A stretch of DNA of 45,779 nucleotides from Amphiplicatus sp046296195 (GTDB taxonomy: Bacteria; Pseudomonadota; Alphaproteobacteria; Caulobacterales; Parvularculaceae), in NCBI GenBank assembly GCA_046296195.1, contig JBKBLR010000022.1, forward strand, positions 1 to 45,779. The letters are read 5' to 3'. Of the stretch, positions 29,463 to 38,515 are shown one piece after another. The position numbers and the translations under genes are program-made. Numbering within the stretch: position 1 is the stretch's first letter; every line of letters begins with the position of its first letter. Below the pieces are notes generated by a model that worked only from the letters and a program-made list of their open reading frames with translations, was not told where the DNA came from and did not search any database.

Positions 29463-29485
29463 ATCCTCAGCATTGCCTGCAAGGA

Positions 29486-29516
29486 CGGCCGGCCGCATCA
29501 TGCGCCGGCCGTTTTC
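29486..29516 (+). terminator. Rho-independent terminator between ompH and lpxD
   Basis: ACGGCCGGC (29486-29494) and GCCGGCCGT (29505-29513) are complementary. The stem continues as GCAT/ATGC with one bulged C, and TTTTC follows. It splits the bamA-ompH part of the envelope cluster from the lipid A genes, or partly attenuates into them. Confidence 0.72.
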
Positions 29517-29536
29517 GTGTCCGGATGGGAGCTGCG

Positions 29537-30538
29537 ATGCCTGACCCCCGCTTCTTCCTGACCTCGGCGCCGCTGTCGCTGTCTCAGGCTTTGCGTCTGG
29601 CCGGCGCCGAGACCTCGGCGACGCCGGACGGTGTCGTTACGTACGCCGCCGGGGCGGATGAGGAGGATTTGGCGGGCGCGGTCGTTTATGTCGACCGGCA
29701 TGAGCGGGCGCCGGCGGCGCTGGCGCGCAACCCGGCGCTCCTCCTCGCTCCGACGCCCTCCTCGTCGGGCGTGGTTGGCGTCAAGGATCCCAGAGCAGCC
29801 TTTGCGGCGATCGCGCGGGCGCTTCATCGGGAGCGCACGTTCGCCGATGGCGGTCCGGCGCCGCAGCTTGGCGCCGGCGCCGAAATCCATCCGACGGCAG
29901 TCGTGGGTTCGGGCGTTCAAATTGGCGACGGCGTCCGTATCGGCCCCAACGCCGTCATCAATCCGGGCGTCGTCATCGGCGCTCAAACCGTGATCGGGCC
30001 AAACGCCTGCGTCGCCTGCGCGATCATCGGGGCGGAGGCGCTCTTGGGGCCCGGGGCCGTGATTGGCGCGCCGGGGTTCGGATTCGCGGCCGGCCCCGGC
30101 GGCGCGTTCCGGGTTCCCCAGCTCGGGCGGGTCATCGTCGGCGACCGGGTCGAGATCGGGGCCAACACGACGGTCGACCGCGGCGCCTTGGGCGACACCG
30201 TCATCGGCGCCGGGACAAAGATCGATAACCTGGTGCAGATTGGGCACAATGTGCGCATTGGGCGTGACTGCCTGATCGCTGCGCAGGTCGGCGTTGCCGG
30301 CTCGACGGTCGTCGGGGACAGGGTCATATTCGGCGGCAAGGCGGGGATTGCCGATCACCTGACAATCGGCGATGACGCCCGGATCGCCGCCGGGGCCGGC
30401 CTGATGCGCGACATCCCCCCCGGCGAAACTTGGGGAGGATCGCCGGCGCAGCCAATCCGGCTGTGGCTGAAGGAAACCGCCCTGCTCGCCCGGATGGTCC
30501 GGGGAGGAAGAAAGCCGAGCGACGGAAAGAAGAACTGA
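29537..30538 (+). CDS. lpxD: UDP-3-O-acylglucosamine N-acyltransferase
   Basis: Third enzyme of lipid A synthesis; adds the N-linked hydroxyacyl chain to UDP-3-O-acylglucosamine using acyl-ACP. The 333-residue protein has an N-terminal uridine-binding domain (to about 100) and a left-handed beta-helix of hexapeptide repeats (for example IHPTAVVGSGVQIGDGVRIG). The catalytic histidine is in NLVQIGHNVRIG. ATG at 29537 is favoured over 29525 because GGGAG lies just before it. Its stop and the fabZ start overlap as TGATG. Confidence 0.96.
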   Translation: MPDPRFFLTSAPLSLSQALRLAGAETSATPDGVVTYAAGADEEDLAGAVVYVDRHERAPAALARNPALLLAPTPSSSGVVGVKDPRAAFAAIARALHRERTFADGGPAPQLGAGAEIHPTAVVGSGVQIGDGVRIGPNAVINPGVVIGAQTVIGPNACVACAIIGAEALLGPGAVIGAPGFGFAAGPGGAFRVPQLGRVIVGDRVEIGANTTVDRGALGDTVIGAGTKIDNLVQIGHNVRIGRDCLIAAQVGVAGSTVVGDRVIFGGKAGIADHLTIGDDARIAAGAGLMRDIPPGETWGGSPAQPIRLWLKETALLARMVRGGRKPSDGKKN

Positions 30539-30999
30539 TGCCGATCGAACCCGGGAAGACCGTCCTCGACATCGACGAGCTGATGCAGGTTCTTCCGCAC
30601 CGCTATCCGATGCTGATGATCGACCGCCTCATCGACATCAAGCCGGGGGAAAGCGCCGTCGCGATCAAGAACGTGTCGATCAACGAACCCTATTTCGAAG
30701 GCCACTTTCCGCAGAAACCGGTGATGCCCGGCGTTTTGATGATCGAGGCCATGGCGCAGGCGGCTGCGGCTTTCACGTCTTATACGGAGAATCTGGAGAC
30801 GGAGGGAAAGATCGTCCTCTTCATGGGCGTCGACAAGGCCCGCTTCAGGAAACCGGTGACGCCGGGCGATCAGGTTCTGATCGCCGTAAGGACGATCCAG
30901 CGGCGCCCGCCCGTTTGGCGCTTCGAAGGCGAGGCGACGGTCGGCGGCAAGCTCGTCGCCGAGGCGACCTTCGCCGCCATGCTGGCGACCATGGCCTGA
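30538..30999 (+). CDS. fabZ: 3-hydroxyacyl-ACP dehydratase FabZ
   Basis: Hot-dog-fold dehydratase of fatty acid elongation, 153 residues. The catalytic His is in LPHRYPMLMIDR (about 20-31) and the catalytic Glu in PGVLMIEAMAQ. GHFPQKPVMPG is also typical. FabZ competes with the lipid A pathway for hydroxyacyl-ACP, which explains its place between lpxD and lpxA. The start is fixed by the one-base overlap with the lpxD stop. Confidence 0.97.
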   Translation: MPIEPGKTVLDIDELMQVLPHRYPMLMIDRLIDIKPGESAVAIKNVSINEPYFEGHFPQKPVMPGVLMIEAMAQAAAAFTSYTENLETEGKIVLFMGVDKARFRKPVTPGDQVLIAVRTIQRRPPVWRFEGEATVGGKLVAEATFAAMLATMA

Positions 31000-31008
31000 C
31001 GAGGCGCC

Positions 31009-31824
31009 ATGCCGATCCATCCGACCGCGATCGTCGAGCGCGGGGCGCAGATCGCGCCGGACGCCGTCGTCGGCCCCTGGTGCCGCGTTTCGGCGTCCGC
31101 GACGATCGGCGCCGGGGCCGAGTTGAAATCAAACGTTGTCATTGATGGACGCACCGAGATTGGTCCGCGTACGGTCGTTTACCCGTTTGCCGTTCTAGGC
31201 GGGCCCCCGCAGCATCTCGGCTACAAGGGCGAAGATACGACGCTGAAAATCGGCGCCGACTGCGTCATCCGGGAGCATGCGACCGCGAACCTCGGCACGG
31301 CGCAGGGCAGGGGCGTCACCGTCATCGGCGACAAATGCTTCATGATGACGGGCGCGCACGTCGCCCATGACTGCGTCGTCGGATCGAATGTGATCTTTGC
31401 GAACAACGCGACCCTCGGCGGCCATGTCGTCGTCGGCGACCATGTGTTTCTCGGCGGCCTTTGCGCCATTCACCAGTTCACGCGCATCGGCGCCTTCGCC
31501 TTCATCGGCGGTTGCGCCGCCGTCACCGCTGACGTCATTCCTTACGGTTCGGCCGTCGGCAATCATGCCGAACTCGTCAGCCTGAACATCATCGGGATGA
31601 AACGGCGCGGGGTGTCGCGCGCCGCGATTCACGAATTGCGCGGCGCCTACAAGGCCCTTTTCGAAAATGTGGGGACCTTCGAGGAGCGTGTTGAACGGGT
31701 CGCTCAGCGCTTTGCGGCGTGCGAGGAAGTCATGCGCGTCATCAGCTTCATTCGGGAAGACACGCGGCGCCCCTTGATGGCGCCGCCGCGGCGGTCATGG
31801 CGCGCTGGCGAAAACTTGGAATAA
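31009..31824 (+). CDS. lpxA: UDP-N-acetylglucosamine acyltransferase
   Basis: First enzyme of lipid A synthesis; transfers a hydroxyacyl chain to the 3-OH of UDP-GlcNAc. The 271-residue trimeric left-handed beta-helix begins IHPTAIVERGAQIAPDAVVG. The catalytic histidine is in GAHVAHDCVVG (about 125), and the QHLGYKGEDT loop is typical. The C-terminal helical domain (from about 195) includes GMKRRGVSRAAIHELRGAYK. Its end overlaps the lpxI start by 28 bp. Confidence 0.97.
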   Translation: MPIHPTAIVERGAQIAPDAVVGPWCRVSASATIGAGAELKSNVVIDGRTEIGPRTVVYPFAVLGGPPQHLGYKGEDTTLKIGADCVIREHATANLGTAQGRGVTVIGDKCFMMTGAHVAHDCVVGSNVIFANNATLGGHVVVGDHVFLGGLCAIHQFTRIGAFAFIGGCAAVTADVIPYGSAVGNHAELVSLNIIGMKRRGVSRAAIHELRGAYKALFENVGTFEERVERVAQRFAACEEVMRVISFIREDTRRPLMAPPRRSWRAGENLE

Positions 31825-32633
31825 TCGCCGGCGCCGGCGTTTTGCCCCGCCTGCTCGCCGAAGCGGCGGCCGACGCGTTCGTCGTCCGGCTCGCCGGCGT
31901 CGCGGATGACGCCTTCGAGGCGCATTCCTCCGTCGAGTGCGGCATGGCCGAGGCCGGCAGGATTCTCCGGGTGCTGAAAGAATCCGGCTGCGACGCGGTC
32001 ACGCTCGCCGGGGTCGTTCGTCGTCCGGATTTCTCAAAGTTGATGCCGGATTGGCGCGGAGCGGTCCTCATGCCGAAGGTGATCGCGGCGGCCGCGAAGG
32101 GCGATGGCGCGCTGCTCGACGTCTTGATCGAGACGCTCGAAACCGAGGGATTCGTCGTCGTCGGCGCCGAGGAGGTTCTCTCCTCGCTCTCGGCGCCGGC
32201 AGGACCGCTTGGAAGCTTTTCCCCGGGGCCGCGCCATTGGGCCGACATCAGGAAGGCGGCGGCCGTCATTGCGGCGCTCGGCCCCTTCGACGTCGGACAG
32301 GCCGCGGTCGTCGCCTCGGGCTTCACCCTCGCGATCGAGGCCGCCGAGGGGACTGACGGCGTGCTGGCGCGGTGCGCGTCCCTGCCGCCGTCGGCTCGCG
32401 GCGGCGAGGGGCGAAACGGCGTGCTCGTCAAGCGGCCGAAGCCCGGTCAGGAGCGGCGCGTCGATCTGCCCACGGTCGGCGTCCGAACCCTCGCCGGCGT
32501 CCATGCGGCGGGGCTCGCCGGCGTCGCGGTCGAAGCAGGCGCGGCGCTGGTGATCGACATCGACGCGGTGCGGCGCGAGGCTGACCGGCTCGGCCTCTTT
32601 TTCTACGGCTTCACGCCTGCGGAATTGCAATGA
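31797..32633 (+). CDS. lpxI: UDP-2,3-diacylglucosamine pyrophosphatase LpxI
   Basis: Hydrolyses UDP-2,3-diacylglucosamine to lipid X and UMP; replaces LpxH in most Alphaproteobacteria. The 278-residue protein shows the family N-terminus LGIIAGAGVLPRLLAEAA, the middle segment with GFVVVGAEEVL, and the C-terminal VEAGAALVIDIDAV and ADRLGLFFYGF. ATG at 31797 overlaps the lpxA end by 28 bp; this start gives the normal N-terminus, while the longer frame is antisense-like. Its stop overlaps the lpxB start as ATGA. Confidence 0.95.
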   Translation: MARWRKLGIIAGAGVLPRLLAEAAADAFVVRLAGVADDAFEAHSSVECGMAEAGRILRVLKESGCDAVTLAGVVRRPDFSKLMPDWRGAVLMPKVIAAAAKGDGALLDVLIETLETEGFVVVGAEEVLSSLSAPAGPLGSFSPGPRHWADIRKAAAVIAALGPFDVGQAAVVASGFTLAIEAAEGTDGVLARCASLPPSARGGEGRNGVLVKRPKPGQERRVDLPTVGVRTLAGVHAAGLAGVAVEAGAALVIDIDAVRREADRLGLFFYGFTPAELQ

Positions 32634-33838
32634 GCCGCCCGCTGAAGATTCTCCTCGCAGCGGTCGAACCGTCTGGCGATGCGATCGGCGCGAGCCTGAT
32701 GGAGGCGATCACAGCGCGGGCGCCGGCGTCGACCTTCATCGGCTGCGGCGGCCCCGAGATGGCGCGCGCAGGGCTTTCCAGCCTCTTTGACATCGCGCCG
32801 CTGTCGGTGATCGGCCTCGGCGACGTTCTGCGCGCGGCGCCGGCGGCCTTCAGGCGCGCCGACCTCCTTGCTGACGCCTTGGTTCGTGAAAAGCCTGATG
32901 TCGCCGTTCTAATCGACGGATGGGCCTTCGCCCGCCTCGTCGCGGGGCGGGTGAAGACGCTCTCGCCGCAGACGATGCTGGTGAAGCTCGTGGCGCCGCA
33001 GGTGTGGGCGTCGCGACCTCATCGTGTGAAGTTCGTGAAGTCGCATTTCGACGCCGTGCTATGCCTGTTGCCGTTTGAGCCGGCTTATTTCACGCGCGCC
33101 GGCGTTCCGGCCGAGTTTATCGGCAATCCGAACTTTCAGGCGTCTTGGCGTAAACGTGGCGACGGACCTGCCTTTCGCGCGCGCCATCGGCTTGGAGAAG
33201 CGCCGCTGCTCGCCGTCATGCTGGGAAGCCGGCGGACGGAAGTGCGGCGGCTGGCGAAGCCCTTCGCCGAGGCGGCATCGCTGCTTTCGGACCGGATTCC
33301 GGGGCTCCGGATCGTTTCCGCCGCAGCGCCGAGCGTCGACCGCCTCGCGCGTCAGAAGCTGTCTTCCTTCGCCGGCGATCCGATCATCGTCGGCGCTGAT
33401 GAAAAGAACGATGCGATGGCGGCGGCGAACGTCGCGCTAACGGCGTCCGGCACCGCCTCGACGGAACTTGCGATCAACCGGACGCCGATGGTCGTCGGCT
33501 ACCGGCTCGACCCGATCACGGCGCTCTGGGCGCGTGCGGTGCTGAGAACGCCTTATGTGTCGATCATCAATGTCGCGGGCGGACGGTTCGTCATTCCGGA
33601 GCTGCTCCAGGAGGAGTGCAATGGGCCCAATCTGGCGGGCGCGCTGCTGCCGCTCTTCACCGATCCCGAGACCTATATAGAGCAGGCGTCGGCCTTCGAC
33701 ACGATTCTGAAATCGCTCGCGGTGGACGGGCCTCCGGCTGCGGCGCTCGCGGCCGAGAAAATCCTGGCGTGGGCTGAAATGGGCAAGGAGCGCCTCAGGG
33801 CTTCGTATCGCCTTCCTGCCAGCGCCCCTGCTTCTTGA
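32630..33838 (+). CDS. lpxB: Lipid-A-disaccharide synthase
   Basis: GT-B glycosyltransferase (family 19) that joins lipid X and UDP-diacylglucosamine. The 402-residue protein has AAVEPSGDAIGASLMEAI at the N-terminus (glycine-free variant of the family's GExSGD region), VLIDGWAFARL, the VAPQVWASRPHRVKFVK stretch, GSRRTEVRRL, and SGTASTELAINRTPMVVGYR in the C-domain. Its last 44 bp overlap the convergent ccmE gene, so the two 3' ends are antisense to each other and no terminator separates them. Confidence 0.96.
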   Translation: MSRPLKILLAAVEPSGDAIGASLMEAITARAPASTFIGCGGPEMARAGLSSLFDIAPLSVIGLGDVLRAAPAAFRRADLLADALVREKPDVAVLIDGWAFARLVAGRVKTLSPQTMLVKLVAPQVWASRPHRVKFVKSHFDAVLCLLPFEPAYFTRAGVPAEFIGNPNFQASWRKRGDGPAFRARHRLGEAPLLAVMLGSRRTEVRRLAKPFAEAASLLSDRIPGLRIVSAAAPSVDRLARQKLSSFAGDPIIVGADEKNDAMAAANVALTASGTASTELAINRTPMVVGYRLDPITALWARAVLRTPYVSIINVAGGRFVIPELLQEECNGPNLAGALLPLFTDPETYIEQASAFDTILKSLAVDGPPAAALAAEKILAWAEMGKERLRASYRLPASAPAS

Positions 33839-34247
33839 GCGCGTCGGCGACTTCCTTCGGCATGTAGTTCTCGTCGTGCTTGGCCAGCACTTCGCTGGCG
33901 ACGACCGCGCCTGCGGCGTCAAGACGGCCCTGAACGACGACGCCTTGGCCCTCGCGGAACAGGTCCGGCAGGACCCCCTTGTAGGTCACAGCCGTCGAGG
34001 CGGTCTCGTCGCTGATCAAGAACGTAACGGTCGCGTCGCTTCCGTCGGCGAACTTCACGCTTCCGGGGGCGACGAGACCGCCGAGCCGAAGGAGGCCGGT
34101 CGGGGGCGCCGCGAGAGCGGCGAGATCTGACGGGGTGTAGAAATAGGCGACGCTGCCCTTGAGCGCCGTGAGCACCAGAAGCGCTGCGAGCGACGCGACG
34201 CCGAGCAACACGCTGATGAGGAAGATGCGCCGGCTGCGCTTGGTCAT
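33795..34247 (-). CDS. ccmE: Cytochrome c maturation heme chaperone CcmE
   Basis: Periplasmic, membrane-anchored carrier that binds heme covalently and hands it to CcmF. The 150-residue protein has an N-terminal anchor helix (about 8-28), an OB-fold domain and the heme-binding LAKHDENYMP, with the covalent His and the following Tyr of the HxxxY motif. Last gene of the minus-strand ccmD-A-B-C-E run; its ATG overlaps the ccmC stop. Its 3' end runs 44 bp into lpxB on the opposite strand. Confidence 0.96.
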   Translation of the reverse strand: MTKRSRRIFLISVLLGVASLAALLVLTALKGSVAYFYTPSDLAALAAPPTGLLRLGGLVAPGSVKFADGSDATVTFLISDETASTAVTYKGVLPDLFREGQGVVVQGRLDAAGAVVASEVLAKHDENYMPKEVADALKKQGRWQEGDTKP

Positions 34248-34981
34248 GTGACGCTCACTTGCGAAGGCGCGCGCGACGCGGCTTCAAGGCGCGCGATGCG
34301 GCGCTCGGCGAGTTCGGCCCGCATCGACATGAAAAGAAGCGTCGTGAACACCAGCGCATAGGCGAAGCCCATCAGCAGGAGCGGGGTCAACATCGAGGCA
34401 TGGATGGTCGGGCCGTCCGCCCGGATGACGCTCGCCGGTTGATGAAGGCTGTTCCACCAATCGACGGAGAATTTGATGATCGGCACGTTGATGAACCCGA
34501 CGATGCAGGCAAGCGCCGCGATGCGGGCGGCGCGGGTCTTGTCCTCGATCGCGGACCACAGCGCCATATAGCCGCTATACATGAAAAACAGCACCAGCAC
34601 CGATGTGAGCCGCGCGTCCCAGGCCCACCATGTCCCCCACATCGGCTTGCCCCAGAGCGATCCGGTGATGAGCGCAAGCAGCGTGAAAGCCGCCCCGATC
34701 GGCGCCGTCGACTTCGCCGCCACGTCCGCCAGCGGGTGCTTCCAGATGAATCCGACGACCGATGAAAGAGCCATCGCCGAATAGCACATCAACGCCATCC
34801 ACGCCGCCGGAACGTGGACATACATGATGCGCACGCTCTCGCCCTGCTGGTAATCGGCCGGCGAATTGAACAAAGCGAAGTAAAGCCCGAGACCAATCAG
34901 CAAGAGCGCGCCCGCCGCGGACCATGGGGTCGCAGCGCGGGCGAAGCGGTCGAACCGGTCGGGGTTGGCGAGATCGTACAT
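34244..34981 (-). CDS. ccmC: Heme exporter protein CcmC
   Basis: Inner-membrane protein that loads heme onto CcmE. The 245-residue product has six hydrophobic helices and the periplasmic tryptophan-rich loop WGKPMWGTWWAWDARLTS (around 110-127), with YVHVPAAWMAL before it, both diagnostic for the heme-handling family. It lies 3 bp after ccmB and overlaps ccmE by ATGA. Confidence 0.97.
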   Translation of the reverse strand: MYDLANPDRFDRFARAATPWSAAGALLLIGLGLYFALFNSPADYQQGESVRIMYVHVPAAWMALMCYSAMALSSVVGFIWKHPLADVAAKSTAPIGAAFTLLALITGSLWGKPMWGTWWAWDARLTSVLVLFFMYSGYMALWSAIEDKTRAARIAALACIVGFINVPIIKFSVDWWNSLHQPASVIRADGPTIHASMLTPLLLMGFAYALVFTTLLFMSMRAELAERRIARLEAASRAPSQVSVT

Positions 34982-34984
34982 GCG

Positions 34985-35653
34985 TCAGTCGGTGTTAAAC
35001 CGGATCGCCGCCGCCGCGGCAAGGGGCGCAAGGACGCAGGCGAAAAGGCTGATCGCCGCAAGAATCATCGAGATGGCGCCGTAGCGCGGGTCGCCCTCCG
35101 CGCCGGCCTCGGTCGCGCTAACGCCGAAAATGACCGCGGGCGTCAGCAGGGGCGCCGTCAGCACTGTCATCAGCACCGAGGCCCGCTTCAGGGCGAGCGT
35201 CAGCGCCGAGGCGAGCGCCCCGAGCAGGGAAAGCGCCGGGGTTCCCAAAAGGAGCGACAGCATCAGGGGGCCGTAGGCGTCGCCGGGCAGGTTGAGCAGC
35301 AGGGCGAGGACGGGCGCTGCGAGGATGAGCGGCAGCAATGTGGAAAGCCAGTGTGCAAGGGCCTTGGCCGCGACGGCGGCGGCGAGCGGATCGACGGTCT
35401 CCCTGATCGCGTCGAGCGAGCCGTCTTCATGATCGTCCTGGAACAGCCGGTCGAAGGACAGCATCGCCGCGAGCGTCGCCCCGGTCCACAAGGCGGGCGT
35501 CGCCATCGCGGTCAGCTGCTCCCTGTCCGGACCCGCAGCCAGAGCGAAAATCACGATCGTCAGGGCAAAGAACATCACCGCCTGCACGGCGCCGCCGCCG
35601 GCCCGAAAGGCGAGCCTTGCATCGCGGGCGATGATGGCGCCGAGCGCGCTCAA
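34985..35653 (-). CDS. ccmB: Heme exporter protein CcmB
   Basis: Membrane component of the CcmAB ABC complex that releases holo-CcmE from CcmC. The 222-residue protein is highly hydrophobic with about six helices. The family pattern FDRLFQDDHEDGSLD is visible near residue 65, as are LPLILAAPVLALLL and the LTALKRASVL-like middle segment. The ATG overlaps the ccmA stop. It is co-transcribed with ccmA and ccmC. Confidence 0.95.
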   Translation of the reverse strand: MSALGAIIARDARLAFRAGGGAVQAVMFFALTIVIFALAAGPDREQLTAMATPALWTGATLAAMLSFDRLFQDDHEDGSLDAIRETVDPLAAAVAAKALAHWLSTLLPLILAAPVLALLLNLPGDAYGPLMLSLLLGTPALSLLGALASALTLALKRASVLMTVLTAPLLTPAVIFGVSATEAGAEGDPRYGAISMILAAISLFACVLAPLAAAAAIRFNTD

Positions 35654-36273
35654 GCCGCCTCCGACAGGGTGATGACGCGCGCGCGGCTGAGGCCGAGCGG
35701 CTCATGGGCGGCGATGATCACGGCGCCGCCGGCGGCCGCATGGCCGATGAAAAGCGAGAGGGCCCGGTCGACGCTGGCGGCGTCCATGCCCGCGGTCGGT
35801 TCGTCGAGCAGCCAGATCGGGCGGCCGGATATCAACGGCCTGCAAAGCGCGACGCGGCGCCGTTGGCCTTGCGACAGCGTCGAGGCCCGCTGCGCCCGGA
35901 AGCCGCTGATCGCCAGGGCGTCCGCCGCGTGCGCGCAGCGCGCGTCATCGGCGCCATAGAGATCGCGCCAGAAAAGGAGATGCTCCTCGGCCGTGAGCGC
36001 GCCCTTGATCGCGTCGGCATGGCCGACGAGCGTCGTCGCCTCGCGAAGATCGCCGCCGGCGCCGGCAAGAGCGATCGTCCCGTGGTCAGGCTTTAACCGG
36101 CCGGCGAGCACGCGGAGCAAGGTTGACTTTCCCGCGCCGTTCGGTCCGCGCAGAAGGAAGATCTCGCCCGGCCCGATCGACAGCGAAGCGCCGGCGAACG
36201 CCAGCCTGCCGCCGCGCCGCGCGGCTATTCGGTCCGCTTCGAGGCGGAAGGGCGGATAGCCGGCGTCACCCAT
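35650..36273 (-). CDS. ccmA: Heme export ATP-binding protein CcmA
   Basis: ATPase subunit of CcmAB, 207 residues. Walker A is GPNGAGKST (about 40-48), the ABC signature LSQGQRRRVAL, Walker B IWLLDEPTAGMD, and the switch histidine lies in IIAAHEPLG. ATG at 36273 gives the normal length; longer upstream frames run through ccmD in another frame. The start overlaps the ccmD stop by 8 bp. Confidence 0.96.
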   Translation of the reverse strand: MGDAGYPPFRLEADRIAARRGGRLAFAGASLSIGPGEIFLLRGPNGAGKSTLLRVLAGRLKPDHGTIALAGAGGDLREATTLVGHADAIKGALTAEEHLLFWRDLYGADDARCAHAADALAISGFRAQRASTLSQGQRRRVALCRPLISGRPIWLLDEPTAGMDAASVDRALSLFIGHAAAGGAVIIAAHEPLGLSRARVITLSEAA

Positions 36274-36421
36274 CGCGTTTTTCAAGCGCGGCGAGACGCT
36301 TTCTCGCGCGCCTTGCCCGAAAATGAATAAAAGCGGCGAGGCCGATGAGCGTAACGCCGGAAATGACATAGGCCGGCCAGACGAAAGCCCCATATCCGCC
36401 CATGGAAACCAGGTCCGCCAT
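36266..36421 (-). CDS. ccmD: Heme exporter protein CcmD
   Basis: Small single-span membrane protein of the CcmABCD complex, 51 residues, needed for release of holo-CcmE. The reading shows the family pattern MGGYGAFVWPAYVISGV (about 7-23), a hydrophobic helix to about 34, then the basic tail RARRARKRLAALEKRDG. It overlaps the ccmA start by 8 bp. Its position before ccmA, rather than after ccmC, is unusual. It is too short for many gene finders and easily missed. Confidence 0.9.
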   Translation of the reverse strand: MADLVSMGGYGAFVWPAYVISGVTLIGLAAFIHFRARRARKRLAALEKRDG

Positions 36422-36556
36422 GCTGCGCCTTCGCTGGCCGCGCGCTCCGGGCGCGCCGGCCCAGGAAAGACCACAGGTCGGCGCGCTCGGAAAGGGGCCG
36501 GGATGGGGCGTTTGGACCTATCGCGCCAACGGCCGATCCTTTCTAAAATCCCGGCT

Positions 36557-38515
36557 ATGACAGCCGAAATCGGCCAGATTTTCCTCGTCCTGGCGCTTCT
36601 TGCCGCGCTCTATCAGGGGATCTTTCCGCTGGCCGGGGCGGCGGCGGGCGACAATGCGCTGATGCAAACGGGGCGGACCGCCGCCCTCGTCCAGCTCCTT
36701 CTGCTCGCGGCGGCCTTCGCGGCGCTGACCGTGGCGCATGCGGCCTCGGATTTCTCGGTCCGGAATGTTTTTGAGAATTCGCACACGACAAAGCCCTTCA
36801 TTTACAAGCTGACCGGCGTCTGGGGAAACCACGAAGGCTCGATGCTGCTCTGGGCGCTGATCCTTGCCGGCTATGGCGGGGCCCTTGCAGCTTTCGGCCG
36901 CGCGGGCGCGCTCACCACGCGGGCGCTCTCGATACAGGGCCTGATCGCCGCGGCGTTTCTCGGATTCATCCTTTTCACCTCCAATCCGTTCGCGCGGATT
37001 TTTCCGGCGCCCGCCGACGGTCAGGATCTCAACCCGCTGCTTCAGGATCCAGGCCTCATCCTTCATCCGCCCTTCCTCTACCTTGGCTATGTCGGCTTCT
37101 CGATCGCGTTCGCCTTCGCCGTCGCCGGATTGATCGGCGGACGGATCGATGAAGCCTGGGCGCGCGCTGCAAGGCCCTGGGCGCTCGCCGCGTGGACCTT
37201 CCTGACCATCGGCATCGCGCTCGGAAGCTGGTGGGCTTATTACGAGCTCGGCTGGGGCGGCTTCTGGGCGTGGGATCCGGTTGAAAACGCGTCCTTCATG
37301 CCGTGGCTCGCGGGGACGGCGCTCGTCCACTCCCTACGGGTTCTCGAGGTGCGCGGCGCGTTCAAGGCGTGGACCGTGCTGCTCGCGATCCTCGCCTTCT
37401 CTCTGAGCCTCGTTGGGACGTTTCTGGTTCGGTCGGGCGTCCTTACCTCCGTCCACGCCTTCGCGACCGACCCGTCGCGGGGGCTGTTCATCCTTCTGAT
37501 CCTCGCTCTGTTCATCGGCGCCGCCTTGCTGCTGTTCGCGCTGCGCGGACCGGCGCTGTCGTCTGAGGCGACGTTCGGCGCGGTCAGCCGCGAGGGGGGG
37601 CTTCTCGTCAATAACGTCATCATGGTCGCAGCGACGGCGACCGTGTTCATCGGCACCTTCTATCCGCTCTTCATCGACGTTCTGTCCGGCGAGAAGCTTT
37701 CGGTGGGCGCGCCTTATTTCAATATCGTCTTCCTGCCCTTCATGGCCTTTGCGCTTTTCATCATCGCGCCGGCCTCGGCGCTCGCCTGGAAGCGCGGCTC
37801 GATCAGCGACGCCGTGAAGCGCGTCGGCCCAGCCGCGCTCGCCGGCCTCGGCGCCGTCGTCATCGCCCTTTGGCTCGCATCGCCGCGCAATGTGGCGGCG
37901 GCGCTGGGCGCCGGCCTTGCGGCATGGGCGGGCGCAGGGACCCTCGTCGAGTTCTCAAAGCGCATCCGCCTGCGCGAGAAAAACGCGCTGGCGCGCGCCG
38001 CCGCTCTGCCGAAGAGCTATGTCGCGATGACGCTCGCCCATCTTGGCTTTGCTGTCGTCGCCATCGGCGTTCTCGGCGCGGGCGTCTGGAAAAGCGAAAC
38101 GATCGCCTATGCGCGCGAGGGCGACGTCGTCAGCGTCGGCGGGTTTGCGGCGCGGCTTGACTCGGTCCGGCGGATTGAAGGCCCGAACTATGTCGCCGAC
38201 CGCGCGGTTTTCTCGGTTTCGAGGAGCGGCGCGGAGATGCCCGCGATGACGGCGGAGCGGCGCTTTTATCCCGTTCGCGGCATGCAGACGACGGAAGCGG
38301 CCATTGCGACCGATCTCGCCGGCGACCTCTATCTCACCGTCGGCGAATTCAACCCTGAGCGCGGCTGGGTCGTACGCGCCTGGCGTCACCCGCTGACGGT
38401 CTGGATGTGGATCGGCGCGGGGTTGATCGCGCTGGGCGGTCTTTCCGGGTTGGGCATGTTCGAGCGGCGGCGCTTGCCGACGCCGGTTCCGGCGGCGGAA
38501 GCGGCGCCGGCATGA
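36557..38515 (+). CDS. ccmF: Cytochrome c heme lyase subunit CcmF
   Basis: Large inner-membrane protein that, with CcmH, attaches heme to apocytochrome c. The 652-residue product has many helices, the WWD-type periplasmic motif WGGFWAWDPVENASFMPWL (about 233-251), TGVWGNHEGSMLLW earlier, and LHPPFLYLGYVGFS. ATG at 36557 gives the usual family N-terminus (MTAEIGQIFLVLALLAALYQ); in-frame starts upstream are not conserved. It is divergent from ccmD, 135 bp away, and its stop overlaps the ccmG start. Confidence 0.95.
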   Translation: MTAEIGQIFLVLALLAALYQGIFPLAGAAAGDNALMQTGRTAALVQLLLLAAAFAALTVAHAASDFSVRNVFENSHTTKPFIYKLTGVWGNHEGSMLLWALILAGYGGALAAFGRAGALTTRALSIQGLIAAAFLGFILFTSNPFARIFPAPADGQDLNPLLQDPGLILHPPFLYLGYVGFSIAFAFAVAGLIGGRIDEAWARAARPWALAAWTFLTIGIALGSWWAYYELGWGGFWAWDPVENASFMPWLAGTALVHSLRVLEVRGAFKAWTVLLAILAFSLSLVGTFLVRSGVLTSVHAFATDPSRGLFILLILALFIGAALLLFALRGPALSSEATFGAVSREGGLLVNNVIMVAATATVFIGTFYPLFIDVLSGEKLSVGAPYFNIVFLPFMAFALFIIAPASALAWKRGSISDAVKRVGPAALAGLGAVVIALWLASPRNVAAALGAGLAAWAGAGTLVEFSKRIRLREKNALARAAALPKSYVAMTLAHLGFAVVAIGVLGAGVWKSETIAYAREGDVVSVGGFAARLDSVRRIEGPNYVADRAVFSVSRSGAEMPAMTAERRFYPVRGMQTTEAAIATDLAGDLYLTVGEFNPERGWVVRAWRHPLTVWMWIGAGLIALGGLSGLGMFERRRLPTPVPAAEAAPA

